Under the pieces are notes generated by a model. The model worked only from the letters and a program-made list of their open reading frames with translations. It ran no database searches and was not told where the DNA came from. A DNA stretch of 64,000 nt from Lumbricus rubellus (Eukaryota > Annelida > Clitellata > Crassiclitellata > Lumbricidae). A program made the position numbers and the translations under genes. The DNA lies in the NCBI GenBank assembly GCA_945859605.1, contig OX243827.1:3472345-3536344 (forward strand), in the 5' to 3' direction. Below, piece after piece: positions 17,096 through 30,700 of this stretch (positions within the stretch are counted from its first letter, which is position 1; each line of letters begins with the position of its first letter).

Positions 17096-20000
17096 ATGTC
17101 TGAAGAAGGTGATTAGTAATGATGGTGGAGAAACTGAAAAAAGATCAGAATTCAAGTGGCATATCATTCCAAAGGCGTGGTGCTTGGATATGGGTCGGTT
17201 GGAGAGAAATTTGTGTTTTCATGAGACATAACTGTAGTGAAATCCGACAGGTCGCTGTAGCTACAAGCAGCCAACAGTAGAAATAGTCAGAATACTTTGT
17301 TCACGAAGAGACTGTGGTAACTCCATCAACAGCCTTCTCAAGGTTCGTCTATCTCCTTTACAGTCTGCTCAACACTGCTGCTAGGTCTTCATCGATTCTC
17401 CTACATATCTTACGATTCTGTCACCGTTTGATGCTCGCCAATTGGTGCAGTGAGTACTGTCGTTGGAGGTGATAAAAGACAAATTTCATCCAACGTTCAC
17501 GAAAAATTACAAACGTATTTTTTATTATTATTATAATTATTATTATCATTAAATACAAACATTTCGTCCAGCACATGCATATCAAATCTGAAAGAAATTC
17601 ATTGCGCTTGAACTTTTGCCCACCCTAAGGATTGAAATGATTGAACAGTGTTCATTAAAACATGGAAACAGAGTGTAGCTTAACTAAGACACAAGTTGCT
17701 GAAAAAACATAACGAGAGAGGATAGAGCAGAGAAGACCAGCGTAGTACGGCCAGTTGTGCAAGCAAATAAGCATTCAAATTAAAACGAAGACACACTCTG
17801 TCTTCGGGGTATGTCATCCGTGCAATCTCATAAATCTGAAAAAGTGTCTACTGCAATGTCATTTTAAAACCACATGTCTTACAGCCTGCATTACGCATTT
17901 CATTCCAGATTCAAGAAATCGTGACGGACCATTTCAACAATGCCTTTTAACGAAGCAAAAAAACCCTTGCTCTCAATCTCTTAGTCTGTCAAACAGACAC
18001 TGACTGCATCAACAACAAGTGAAGGTCTTCTTCAAGTGATAGCCACTGCTCTGTTATCTTATGTCTCTTGTATAACACGAGGAATTATTGTTAGTTTCCA
18101 GCATCTTAATCAGTAATTTATGCTTTTGTTCGCACCATAAAGACACACACATGTGCATGAAGAGATCAAACAATGATCACAATCCATTCGCTCGTAGCTA
18201 TGATTATTTTTAGCACTGTAGCAAATTGGTCATTAGTTATCAATATTCGGCCGAAAACGAATAAATGGACCAACGACTGAATATGAATATGTGCACAAAA
18301 TAGGTCTACAGAAACAACATTAAAAATTTCAAATGTAAGCAAAGTTTCAGTTCAGTAAATTCAATACAGAAACCAAAATTAAACAGTTAACTAAATGTAA
18401 TTTCTGCATTTTGCATGCAGTCCACTCGCTGCAGCAGTCGCATATGCAGAAGCAGATGTCACGTGACTACTATTCGTATTTGGTCTGAACGCTACTATTA
18501 AACTGAATACCAAATAGCCATTTGGCTCGCTATTTGACCTCGAAGTGAATGTTTGGTTACAGCCTCAATTATTTTATATAGCACCACCATCTAATGATGA
18601 CGCTGTGAAACTGTGCGTCATTGCAGGACTTGCTTAGCAGGGGGTTACTGCTGCACAGGTTGGTTAAGCTCCCTTCAAGGAGCATGTCCAGCCAATACCC
18701 TGAATGGCTGCCCTGAAAATTCAACGAAAAACTCGAAAGCTTGGCCTTGGAAAATCAAAGCAACTGGAAAATGAGTTTGTTTTAGAAAGATGAAACCTTT
18801 ACTCATTCAACGTTCCTCAGCTTGTCTGCATAATAACAGTCTTTACGAAACAGTGTGCAACATTTCAAAGATGATACAGCTCGTCAGTTATAACAAAACT
18901 CAGATGTGTTTGAGAGATACATGTGCGAACAGCTCAATAACATCAGGAGTCGTGCACAACTTGCAGAATATTTTCAAACTCTGTCGAAATTATATAATTT
19001 CATCGTCATTTCTCAACTATTTCTAAGTTGTGCGTGAGAAATTCAATCCAGTGCACTAATAATAATTATATCTTGAACGCTTCGAACACTCAAGAATTTC
19101 CATGAACAGCCAACGTAACAGCAGTAGTTCAGACCAATCATCATATTATCTGCAAGTCACTAAAATCCATCAATGTCGTAAAAAAGTCGTGAAATATTTA
19201 TGACTCCAGGAAAAGAAAGTAAAATCCAATTTATCCTATGATGCTGGTCACAGGCAGATTTATTGCTTATGTTGGTCACACCATTATCCCACATTTTTAA
19301 AGCAGAGTTTGTATTAGATTTGAATCTTAGTTTAATCACAACTGACCTTTAAAGACAATTTAATGGATTGAGACAAACAGACTTTAAAATAAAATTGAGA
19401 TTAAACAGTTGGGACACCTTCCAATAAGATGTTAGTCCACATTATGCCTGACTTGCATAAGGTGGAAAGCTCAACATACATTTAAGATCCTTACGACAAT
19501 CGTTTCAAACAGCAAGAAAACAGCTTGCAACCCAGACATCACACGATTTTACTTTTATAGTCAAGATTTTATATTCATAGCTGAAACTGCTTATTAAACC
19601 TCACCAAACTGCAATGTCTGCATGTTAGCTAAACCATCTAAGAATCTAGCTGAGCAAACTGGAACTCAAACAGTTATCCTTCAACTGAAGCAATTAATTG
19701 AACAGAGAAGCAACGTCACATGCTCCCTGTAATCATCACAAACCGATATGATAACGAAAAACGAATTTCAATCGCCACCAACTGAAAATTTCAAATAAAC
19801 AACAACTTGAATCAGTACTGAATCTGGTCATTCTATCAACCACACGAAGAGAACAGAGTCATCGCCGTCATGCGTTACTATTACCTAAGGGATTATTGAA
19901 TCCTGCCGTTCCATCTCAAGGAAAATAAAAGTGCTGCCGACCGAATGTGCGCCTCACAAATGCAGCCAATGAAACAAATGACAAACCATCCACGCTCACA

Positions 20001-20273
20001 AATCCGTACGTAAGGGGAACGAATGACAAGGCTGCAGATACTAAGCAGAATGCACGAAAGTGAGATGCTAAAAGTAATGAAAATCACACGAGTACGGGAC
20101 GGAGTCTTGTTATGTTCAAGAGTAGCTGACACTTTCACGAGCTTGCAAAACTCGCAAAAACAATTTCTGTTTAAAGTATGGTAGTACTACAATGTATGTA
20201 ATTTCTAGAATTTACTATTCATATTGCAGTCAGCTCAATGATCATTTGGCTTCATTACAAAGACAACACCAAT

Positions 20274-20391
20274 CCAACAATATGACAACCTTCCTTCCTT
20301 CCCTCTGCTGTTGCAACAATATGACAACCTTCCTTCCTTCCCTCTGCTGTTGCAACAATATGACAATCTTCCTTCCCTCTGCTGTTGCATA
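20274..20391. repeat. 39-bp tandem repeat x3
   Basis: The unit CAACAATATGACAACCTTCC plus TTCCTTCCCTCTGCTGTTG is repeated three times, the last copy shortened. Confidence 0.9.
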
Positions 20392-21450
20392 GTTTGAGTG
20401 TCGATCCAGCATGGCTGTATTGTCAGTTGGGACTAAGTCTTTTTTTAATTGTGACCTCAAATATGCATGCTGTTTGAACTCTTCCTTTAACACTTTAGTG
20501 ACGAGCATACGATAAAAGTGACTGGGAAAACAGTGCAGCTCACCATTAAAGCGTCAAACTTGATGGACGCAGAAAGTTGCAAATAAAAAACGCAGAAATG
20601 AAGAAATACAAAAGTCCCATAAATTTGCTGGCAAACAAGGCATTGAACAGCATGGATTCCACCAGTGACAAATCCAAAGACTACTCTCACAGGTCATAGA
20701 ACTGAAGAAAGGACTCTAGAGGTACAGTTGCAGAAATATGTTAGCTAAACAGTGTGCATCCAGACCAAGACCTCACAAATATCAGTAGCTGGACAATTCT
20801 GGCGGTCCCCGGAAGAACCAGAGGTCATACCACCCAAGAACTGAAGACAGACTCGACAATGCACAGAAAAAGCAGAGTTGTACAATGAATTCACCAGTTC
20901 ATAAAAACAATTGACAGCATTTATCACAGAACCCCATTAAAGACAACCCCCCAAAGCTTGACCCCCAACCACACTGGTGACCGAAAGCAGTCGATGTGGC
21001 CACACTGACCTCCATCGTCAAAGCCACACCAATGCATACCCACAAAGACTTGACTCTACATTTGTATTTCCATTCCCAACAAATGTTATGCATTCCAAAT
21101 CTTGCAACTGCAACTACATCCGCTACAACGTAAACAATCAATACCAAAAACTTGTGCCATTTTAAAAACAAACGCGTGAAACATAGCAGTCATCACTTAC
21201 GACGAAAAATCAACAAATTATCTGCCGCGAGCAGACGGCTAATCGCACGTGTCATCACGCGCAACAATTGCCCAAAAGACAGTAAAACTACCAAAGAGAA
21301 ATTTCCACTTTTCCAAGCGCCACGCTTTGACACATATCGGCTGGACGAGAGAGAGAGAGGGGGGTTGAGAGGGTGTAGAGAGAGAGAGAGGAGACGCGCA
21401 GAGATCCGCATTCACGTCAGTTTCGACATTTTTTACATCAGAGCCGAGTT

Positions 21451-21456
21451 TTTAAT
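21451..21456 (-). promoter_or_regulatory. candidate RanBPM polyadenylation signal (ATTAAA)
   Basis: ATTAAA on the minus strand lies about 126 bases past the RanBPM stop codon. It is the first variant signal I found; no canonical AATAAA is closer. Confidence 0.3.
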
Positions 21457-21581
21457 CAACTATGAGAGAGGCACACGGAGTTTCTCACGAGTAATTATTC
21501 TCCAGTCCACATCATTATTAATCAGACAACAGATGACTATCGACGCCGCACGCACGCACGTACGCCGTGCCCCTCGTCCTC

Positions 21582-21712
21582 CTAGCGTAGCGTGTCCGAA
21601 ATGCTGGCAAAGGCACACGCACCGATGCCGACCGTTGACATAAGTTTTAAACACTGCGACGCGTGTGTGATCGCAACCTCAAGCGGCGGCTGCTTCGGAA
21701 ATCCTTGCAGGT
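21582..21712 (-). CDS. RANBP9/10: RanBPM exon 12: CRA end and stop
   Basis: The exon has 131 bp after ttcttcag, encodes [20 protein letters not shown] and [15 protein letters not shown], then TAG at 21582-21584. The family normally ends within a few residues of this point. Confidence 0.96.
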
Positions 21713-24700
21713 CTGAAGAAAAAGAAAACAAACAGATATACAACAGCATCGTTTGCACACACACAATCAACGGAAATCTTGGACCACCAAGTACATTGTC
21801 AACCCCCAAGACCTGCATCAAGACCTGCATCAGTGCAGGGCAATGAAGGCTGTCACTCATTCATTCACTCATTCATTTCAAGAATTTATATAGCACCACT
21901 TCAAAAATTCCACTCAGAGGCGCTCCCAGTCTGCCCATCAGATTTTGCCCAGCATTTGTCCAATCAATTACGATTCTCAGTAAGTAATGGTTTCGCATGA
22001 AGTGATGACCATAAATGATTAGCCTTTCACATTCTTGTAATGCTCAGCACTACATAATGTTATGAGATGAAATCTGTAGATTAAATGAGATCAGATTGAC
22101 TTTACCTAGATGCATACAAATTTAAATGCATACATGCCATACATAGACACTATTACACATCCATATAAACATGTATAATAGCATGCACATATTAAAGTCT
22201 GTGCAGTCTGCTGATTCATTATTAATACCTAAGATTGCGCTGTTAAGTGCTGTGCAGACTGGTTCCCTTTGAATCGGGTTCAGTTGGTGTCCGACCGGAC
22301 TGTTCCACGGATCGGAGTAGGCCAGCAAACTGAAAGCATCCTGCAGAAAAAGAAAAACATACAAACTTCATTAAAGATGATGACAGACGACTTTTCAAAC
22401 TTCTTGAAAGATCAGGCTTCACGCAATCAACTTGCCTGACAAGCAAGTAGTGCAGCACAAATCAATATTGTATTTAAACATTTATAAAACGCCTCTAGTA
22501 GGGTGAAACGTTCAGAGGTGCTCCCAGTGCGCAATGCGATGTGAGAAGGTTTTGAGAAGAGACAAGGCAGAAAAGATACTGCCAGACAGAAGTGTAGAGC
22601 AAGCAGAAGGGGAAAGCGCATTCCAAAGCAAAAGGTCTAGTCAATGTAAGAGACAGTTTCAAAGTTTTAACTTCTCACAACATAAAACGAAGAACAATAT
22701 CTACATTGATGTCATCCTAAAAGAAAAGTGACATGCTTAATATGGAGCATGGCAATGCAAGGATCGAAAGCAAGATCTATCAACTCTAAATCAACCCAAC
22801 ATCCTTTGATGAACAACATCATCATCAACTATTGCAACCTTGTGCTCTACGCATCTTGATGCTGCATACAAACTCAAATTTAACAGGCAGATAATTTACA
22901 GGTCCAGCTGACATGTCTAGGTTGACAAAGGCATGAATCAGACATGCAAGTAATCACCTCACCTTACACGATCACTGAGTTGCAATCTTGCTTTCATAAT
23001 CTGCATTTTCCCCCATCAACAAACCTCTGAATAAACCACACTGATTACCGTATTTTCGCGAATATAACACGCACACGGGTATAACACGCACCCGAATATA
23101 ACACGCTACTTTTTGCGATTTCAGTAAAAATTGAATTATATAATACGCACCAGACTATAAGACGCACCCATTTCCGTGCGTCAAGCTACACGTGAGTACT
23201 TGAACGTGTACGCTAGCGCTAATGTGACTCGTGTGCATAGTCATAACTGGTTTAATTAAATGCAATTTAAAATAATCCGTTTGATGAAAATCTTTTTTTA
23301 AAAAGAAAATGGAAGGTTAATGCCAAAATGAGGGTTTCAATAAAGTTTACTATATAAATATAACGATTTACTGTAAGCACGAATTACCTTGTTTCCAATT
23401 CTTTGCTGGCACTGGTAAGGTCTTCATAAGGTAAGGTATTCGTCGTTTAAAGATTATAGCATTGACGGAGTGAATAATTTGATAGGAAGAATTTGACATA
23501 AGCCGGTTTCATCAAGCAAAGTGATCATATTAAAAAAAATTGCGAATTTAAGTATGCACCCATTGTAGCATTTTGGCGACAATCCAAGTTATATTGAAGC
23601 CAAAATTTATTTGATCAACTTCACTTCTATATAGCCCTAAATAACGATCGTGTAACCTACGATTGTGCCAAGGAGTAATGATGATCGTATGCTAGTATTG
23701 GCGTTCTCTTATAACGACGGTTCTTGGCCAAGGAATGTAATATATTTTTGAAACTTTATGTCTTTAGGCCAAAACTATATAATTACGCGTATTTATAAGT
23801 GGAAGATATATTTAAAGTGGGAACATACGCGCGTTACTTTGACGTACGCAAAATAGAATAATCCAAAATGGCGGCCCTTGCGGAGGAACAGATTCCAATC
23901 TAAACTCGCAATTTCCTTGAAGAATTAGCTTCAAATGAGGCCAGTTTCGATAAATCTAGCGACTAATAATTGTTTGATATATCAATTTACGAAAATAAAG
24001 TGGATTTAGCTAGGAAATTCTGATTTTTACATGGGTTCACAGATCCTGTTGTTCACCGCATTCGCCATTACTGTAGAGAAATTGGGATGAAACTATTTGA
24101 TAACTGGCAATTCAAGTCATTCTGGTAAAATTGTACTTCATTTTTGATGCAGTGGACAATATTTATATTTTTGATGTGGAAGAGACAGCGGATGACACTG
24201 AAAACGAGGAATAACTAGACTGTTTGAAAATCGCAAATTATGAGCTATAACAATTAAAAGTTCTAATTTCCTGAACTCTATACCTAGCGCAGTGCGAGCG
24301 ATAATACAGAATATCATGTGTTCATTCGTTTATTCAAAATTGAAAACGACAATTAGAATTTATAAACAGTAATATTTGACTGATATGTAAGGTCAAATAA
24401 TAATTTTTTAATTTTCAATTGTGACTTTCTGTGGCTCTGGCATTTTATGATAATGATGATAAACGAATACTACAACTGACGTCGGACTTTATGTCCGATC
24501 GTTTTGTCGACGTCCACGCCTCCGTATTGTAAGTAAAAAACATTTTTACAGCAGTTTCTGACCATGATTTGAAAATAATCTGGATCAAAATGTCGCTGTG
24601 TAAAAAATAATTTGTATAACACGCCCCCGAGTATACCACGCAGGCAAGGTGCGTGGTTTGTAAAACTTTGTATAACCCGCGTGTTATATTCGCGAAAATA

Positions 24701-27700
24701 CGGTATATTACAGCAGCGACTTTGTCTGACCGCAGCAGCACAAACCTTGAGTGCTTTGTTGTTGGTTTCGTTTTCGCCGAACTCCCTCTTCATCTGTTCG
24801 CCCATCGCATGAAGGTCTCGGCCGAACTGAAGGATGCGTTCAATGGCTGCGTGCGTCTCTGCATAGATCGGTCGAACAGACGATGACGATGATGACATCA
24901 TCCTGTGGTCCATGATGTCACCGCCTGCCACACCAACCAACAACCAATTCAATGACATCATCAACGACGTTTCAACAACATATATTCAATGTCTACATTG
25001 TAGCTAGTAATGTAAATCTTCAAGAATTTCTCAGCATGCACAAAGGTCACCTCATAGGCATTAGTGAACAGTTCTCTATGTCACTATTAAGTAGAATCTA
25101 GCAACCATATACGTAAGGAAATAACTGGCAAACAGGTTTCTGATGCAGTGATGCACTGACATCCATATACATATTATACATACAACAAGGGCGGATACAG
25201 AAACTTTGGACGGGGGGGGGACCAAAAATTGTTGGTCTCGGGTCCGGGAAAAATTTTCGGCCTTAGGTCTGGAAAATTTTTCTTTCGTATCCGCCAAAAA
25301 AGTTGATGACCTTTTTTTTAAGTCATTCGGGCAAATTTCGGGAAAATCATACCATTTCTTCCGCCAAAAAAGTTGAAAAAGTTGATGACCTTTTTTTTTT
25401 AGGTCGTCCGCATCCGCCATAGGGGGGCCAAATTGTACAATATGTACATTTTTCACGGCATATTCAATCCAAATGGGGGGGGGGCCACAATACATGGGAA
25501 TTCTAAATGGGGGGGGGGTGGGGGGCCATGGCCGGATTGGCCCCCCCTGGATCCGCCCCTGACATACAAATATACATACAAATATACATAGAAAACGTGT
25601 TACTTAAAAGGTTTAAGATGAGGAATGGAGGACATCCTTGTTTCCAGACCCAAAGTCACTTACTTGGACTTTGAAATTAACTTTTTAAGAAACATAGAGT
25701 TTAGCAATTACATAGAGCAGGACCACCGGTTGTAGAAAAAACCACTTAGCTCAGAAATAGACAATTGAACACGTGTAATACATGTATGGCACTGTTTGCC
25801 CCATTCTGAAATTCTTCCTCTGCGCATTTAGTAAAACGGTCACCTCCTTTTCTTACATAAAGCCCAAAGAAAACGACCAGAAGAGGATTACACCATAAAG
25901 ATTATGACACACATCAGCATGACAGTTCGTATCGTATCTAAAAATTTACAGACATCTCTCACAGCAAAGATCATTCAAAGGCGCTTTCAGCACAGAAGTC
26001 GTGGGAGGAAAGAAACAGCTTAGAGAGAGAGAGAGCGAGAGGATATGCAGGGGAAGAGCCAAGACATGAGCGTTGCCTCTGGAAGTGTAGGAAGGCCATT
26101 CCATATGGTGAGACCTGTTACAGCAAATGCCTGGCTTTGAGTCAAGATACAACAAGTAAACACGAGGGACAAAGAGGTCAAAAAGTTGGTGGAGCGTAAT
26201 GGTCGAACAGCTGCCGCAGAGAGATAGGTTATGTAAATATAATTGGCAAGATGATTTGTGGATGGTTACCCGTGTTGTTGTTGTCTGCTGGCTGTGGGTC
26301 CCGTGCGTCGAAATGACTTTGTCCACCGCCGTTCAGATAATTCCCGTTCATCGTTCCGTTTATAACAGACGACGATTCTTCGATCTCCATTACATCCATC
26401 TCGTCATCGTCGTCGTCGTCATCCGAGTCGTTTGATTGTCTTGCGGATGACGTCGTCGTCGTCGTCATCCGAGGGTCGAGCCTTCCTCCTCCTCCTCCTC
26501 CTCCGCTGCTGCTGCTGCCGTTCATCGCAAGGTTCGCCGAATTCATCGTTTCGTCGGACAACAAAGTCGACGACGTCTGCATTCCGTCGACGACGACCGT
26601 CATTCGATTCTGCGAGTGACTATTGTTCTTCGGTAGTAAGATCACATGACTTGAGCTCGACATCGACAATGACGACGTGTCCTGATGCCCCGCCTGCTGC
26701 TGCGGCTGCTGGTACCCTGTCATCGCTGTTTGCAGAGGTGTTGACAAGGAGGAGTGTGTGGGACTGACGCACGGCGGGGGACTCGTGCTGACGGGGGGAG
26801 CCGGGCTGGTCGACACGCTGCCGCCAGCCGTGTGCGTACTGCTGTGAAACAGGGAAGAGGATGAGGACGACTTGGACGCGTCTAGGATGTCCGTGCCGTT
26901 GACCATCTCGATGAACTGTCGGCATTTGAGCATGAACAGAAGGTTTCTGTTCTGCTCGAGCAGTCCTGGATACAGCTGTTCGGTCGCCTGGATCGCCTCG
27001 CCAATGTGACCGGACAGAATGAGTCTCTGGATCTCTACGCAAACAACAATAGCATCAAACATTGAATCCTTCAATCTCATAGCTGCTAAGTTGTAAGGGT
27101 ATGGACGGCGGCAGTTGGCTAAAGTCTTGCCTTGCATTTCTGTGACATTTCTTCCAACAAAAATCGTCAATCACTTCATACAAGCTGAAGGACAGTGAAG
27201 GTGATACAACATCAGCGAAGTGTGTTAGGGTAAGTGAACTGTTTATTGCACTGAAGAAGGTTAATTCTGTTGCCAAATTCATTTTTTCACGAGCAATTGC
27301 CTTAAATGCAAAATGACCATTTAATAATTTTTCACTCAAACTTTACACTTTTTATGTATGTTCACCAAATTATTGTTTTCTCTGGTAGTGGGTCATTCAA
27401 CATCATGAAAAATAAGCAAACAACATTGACTGAATAAGTGGAAGCAGCAGTACGCACTCTGCCTGTTCTGAATGGAGGTTTTGTCTTCATCAAACTGTTG
27501 TCTTGTGCTGTCAGAAAATGCTTTGGCCGTTGAGTAGTAACCGTGATGGATCAGATATGTTATTACAATTCTACAACAACCAACAATATTTAAGCAAAGT
27601 TAACCCAAGTGTATATTAAGTTCAACTTAGTTTCAGTTGAACAGAGTAGTGTACAATTAGTTGGGCAATAAAATTCTCAATCCACAAATTTCAATTCAAA

Positions 27701-30700
27701 ACTTCTGTCAGTTTTCTGGCTTCATTCTTCAAAAATTATAAGTAATTAAAAACAACAGTCTTAATAGAAGAAAAGGACATGCTTGTCATTATAAGAAGAA
27801 ACCAACTCATGTCTTATAGGGAAATTCCAACCGTTTTTAACGACAAGCAAAACAGTTTACAAATCTAAAAAGTTGACATAGTCTAAAAGAGTAGTTAAAT
27901 CTAACAAAAGTTGACATAGTCGCTGATGTTGAATAACAACTCATGTGCAAACTGCTCAACGTCAACATTGACCGTTAAATTTCCACTGCAATGTTGTGAA
28001 CTTTGAACGCGAGTTGTAAACTTTCAACTTCCAATAAGCGATGACAAGTTGACTTTCTTACTTCTGCAGAGCCACTTGCCATTCACCCTTCGCATTTGGA
28101 ATTGGAAAGTTTTCAATCTTCAGTCGCGTCTTCATCTCCCATTCCTATGCAACAACGAAACACAACACAATTAAGGCTATGTACATAAAACAAGTACTCC
28201 TCCCATTCCTACGAAACAACGCAACACAACACAAAAGACTAATACATAAAACAAGTACTGCTCCCATTCAACGTGCATGCATTGCGAATTTGTGACCTAG
28301 CCTCGCTCAGCACTCTAATATAATTCAACTAATGTATGTGTTCTTCAAGAAAAACCATGGGGGGGAGGGGAATGGACAGCATATAGGGCTTTAACCCCCG
28401 CTTTATCCTCAAAGTCAATAGATCTGGATGTCTCCTATCCTCAGCTGAGCTCAAAGCGCTGAAGTCTTGGGAATGGCAGTCTGCTTCAGACTGTCAAGTG
28501 GGATGAAAACTATATAGATGTACTCGACTTTTGCTACCCAATGCCCCATGCTTCTTGCATCAACACAATCTCTGAACTGGGCCACAATTGTCCTTGTCAT
28601 TCATTCATTTCAAGTATTTATATAGCACTCCTTCAAGAAGCACTCCCAGTTTAACCATAGTGACACAAATTAAGTCTTAAGGATCATGTAAAATCCAGGT
28701 AACAGAAGTATCGCCAATGGGAGACCATTCCAGACAGAATGGTCTACAACTGTCAGCTTCGTGACCTAATAAATGAATATGCTAAGTACTACTCTGCCAT
28801 TACGACACTGGTTGGCAGAGCAATGGCACAGCAAGATGCCTTTAAAATATACCATGATTATAAATATTATAAATGTAAAGTCTGCAATTCCATAAAATGG
28901 CACAAGATTTTTTACAATGGCCTTTTCTTTGACCCTGCTCCAACATGACAAATTCCAAGAATGCTTAGGCCTACTGATAGAAATTTACAGAAATTAAATT
29001 TTCTTTTTTGAAAACACGAACACTTTTAGCGCCCCGAAAAGATATTGGATAGTAAGTGCACAGAAAATCAGAGTCTTCAGAGATGTTACTGTTTGAACTA
29101 TTAATTAAACAGCAGAACAAACAGGTGGTTGACGTCGTCGTCGTCTTACTTTGACGTAGTCGCTGATGTTGAAGACAAACGGACTTTGTCCGAAGTTGGC
29201 TTCAATGATCTCTCCGGGAGTCTGAAGGCCAACGGTTGGGTAGAGGTTGGGCTTCAACAAACAACACAACACAGACTAAACAGTCAACGACGAAAGTAAA
29301 GCCATTCATAACAATGGAAGATCAATCCCTGTTCTTTGACCATGCACCAGCACAATGAATTACAAAGTCATGGATCATGTAAGGAGGCCAGGGCACCCCA
29401 TACCATGTACTTCTCCACTTACAAAATGTCACAACATGGTGTAAGGGTGATCAACTTATTCAGAATTGTTACACACATCTGTAATCACAGGCTAGAACAA
29501 GCAATTGTTAGACAGCATGTCAGGCGTGTCGCTGGCAGACCATTGTTCTGCACTGTTGCACCATTGATTCAAAGAACATGTACAATTTAGCTTCAAGCTT
29601 TTCACTTGATTGAAGAGTTGGCGAAGAGAAGAGAAGCATGTGCTCAGTTTTTGAAGCTCCCTCAGGAAGAGGCAATGGCGGCATTGGCAAGCGGGGGTCA
29701 GACATCGCAAAATTGTCAGGTTTTCTTCCCCCATCTGCATGAACAAACTTGCTACAAATCAGGAATTAGTATTATGTACATCCACACAACATTGCAAGTC
29801 ATTCAAGACAGATCCATGGCTGAATAGAATGATTGCAGCATTACCAAAGAAAACAGAAACATATAATGGATAGCATTAAACTCACTTTACATACGTAAGT
29901 AACACCTTATAAAATCTATCAGATTGCCACATTCACCATCCCTAAAGTCTACCAAGGCACTAGATAAAAATATTTTCATACATACATACACAAACAATTT
30001 TAAAAATATAGTCAATGCAGTTAACATATGAAGAAACAAGCCTAAGTTTTCCACTGAAATAGATACACAACAGCATACTTTTGGGATGCTGTTAACATCA
30101 GAATGATTAACACCATTGGTTTCCAAGTTACTGTTAGAATCACTCTCATTGTTAAAGTATTAATAGGCACTAAGAAAGAGAGATGCAGAGTGCACATGCA
30201 TATATCATACTGGCACAGCATATATTGATCTTTGCTAAAAATCGATCTAGTCGTTGTATACTGATCGAATTTTGATAAAAGATCTACAGTTCTACACTAT
30301 AATGAAATACGAGATTACGGGTACTTACTGGAAGATCTCGGAAAGCTATGCCTGAAAACAAAATTAATAAAACTCCATTAATTAGCTTTCACCAGAACAA
30401 CATCAACAGTCACAATACAACCAATGACACGCGGTTCATTCCAGTTCCGTTCAACCAATTCTTCAGATTCAGTTTACTCAGAGCTACTTCTTCATCTTCC
30501 TCAGTTCTTGAACTCATTTGGTAGATATATATCTACTGTGGTGAGTCATTATCATATGAAAGTAGGTAAATTTAAAATATACATAGACGTCTGAATGATA
30601 AAACATCTAAAAATTGGCATTTGTGCAATATTTACAAATTTATAGATCAAAAATTACAGGTAACAACATCCAGAGATTCTTGCATATTTGGAAAGATCTC

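Larger units (their letters stand above)
15976..21450. other. intergenic region between RanBPM and TSNAXIP1
   Basis: Apart from the LINE remnants at about 16.5 kb and a 39-bp repeat at 20.27 kb I see no gene, RNA or complete element. The reading frames here are short and lack splice-consistent partners. The left edge may hold the TSNAXIP1 promoter if the 15940 exon is real. Confidence 0.5.
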
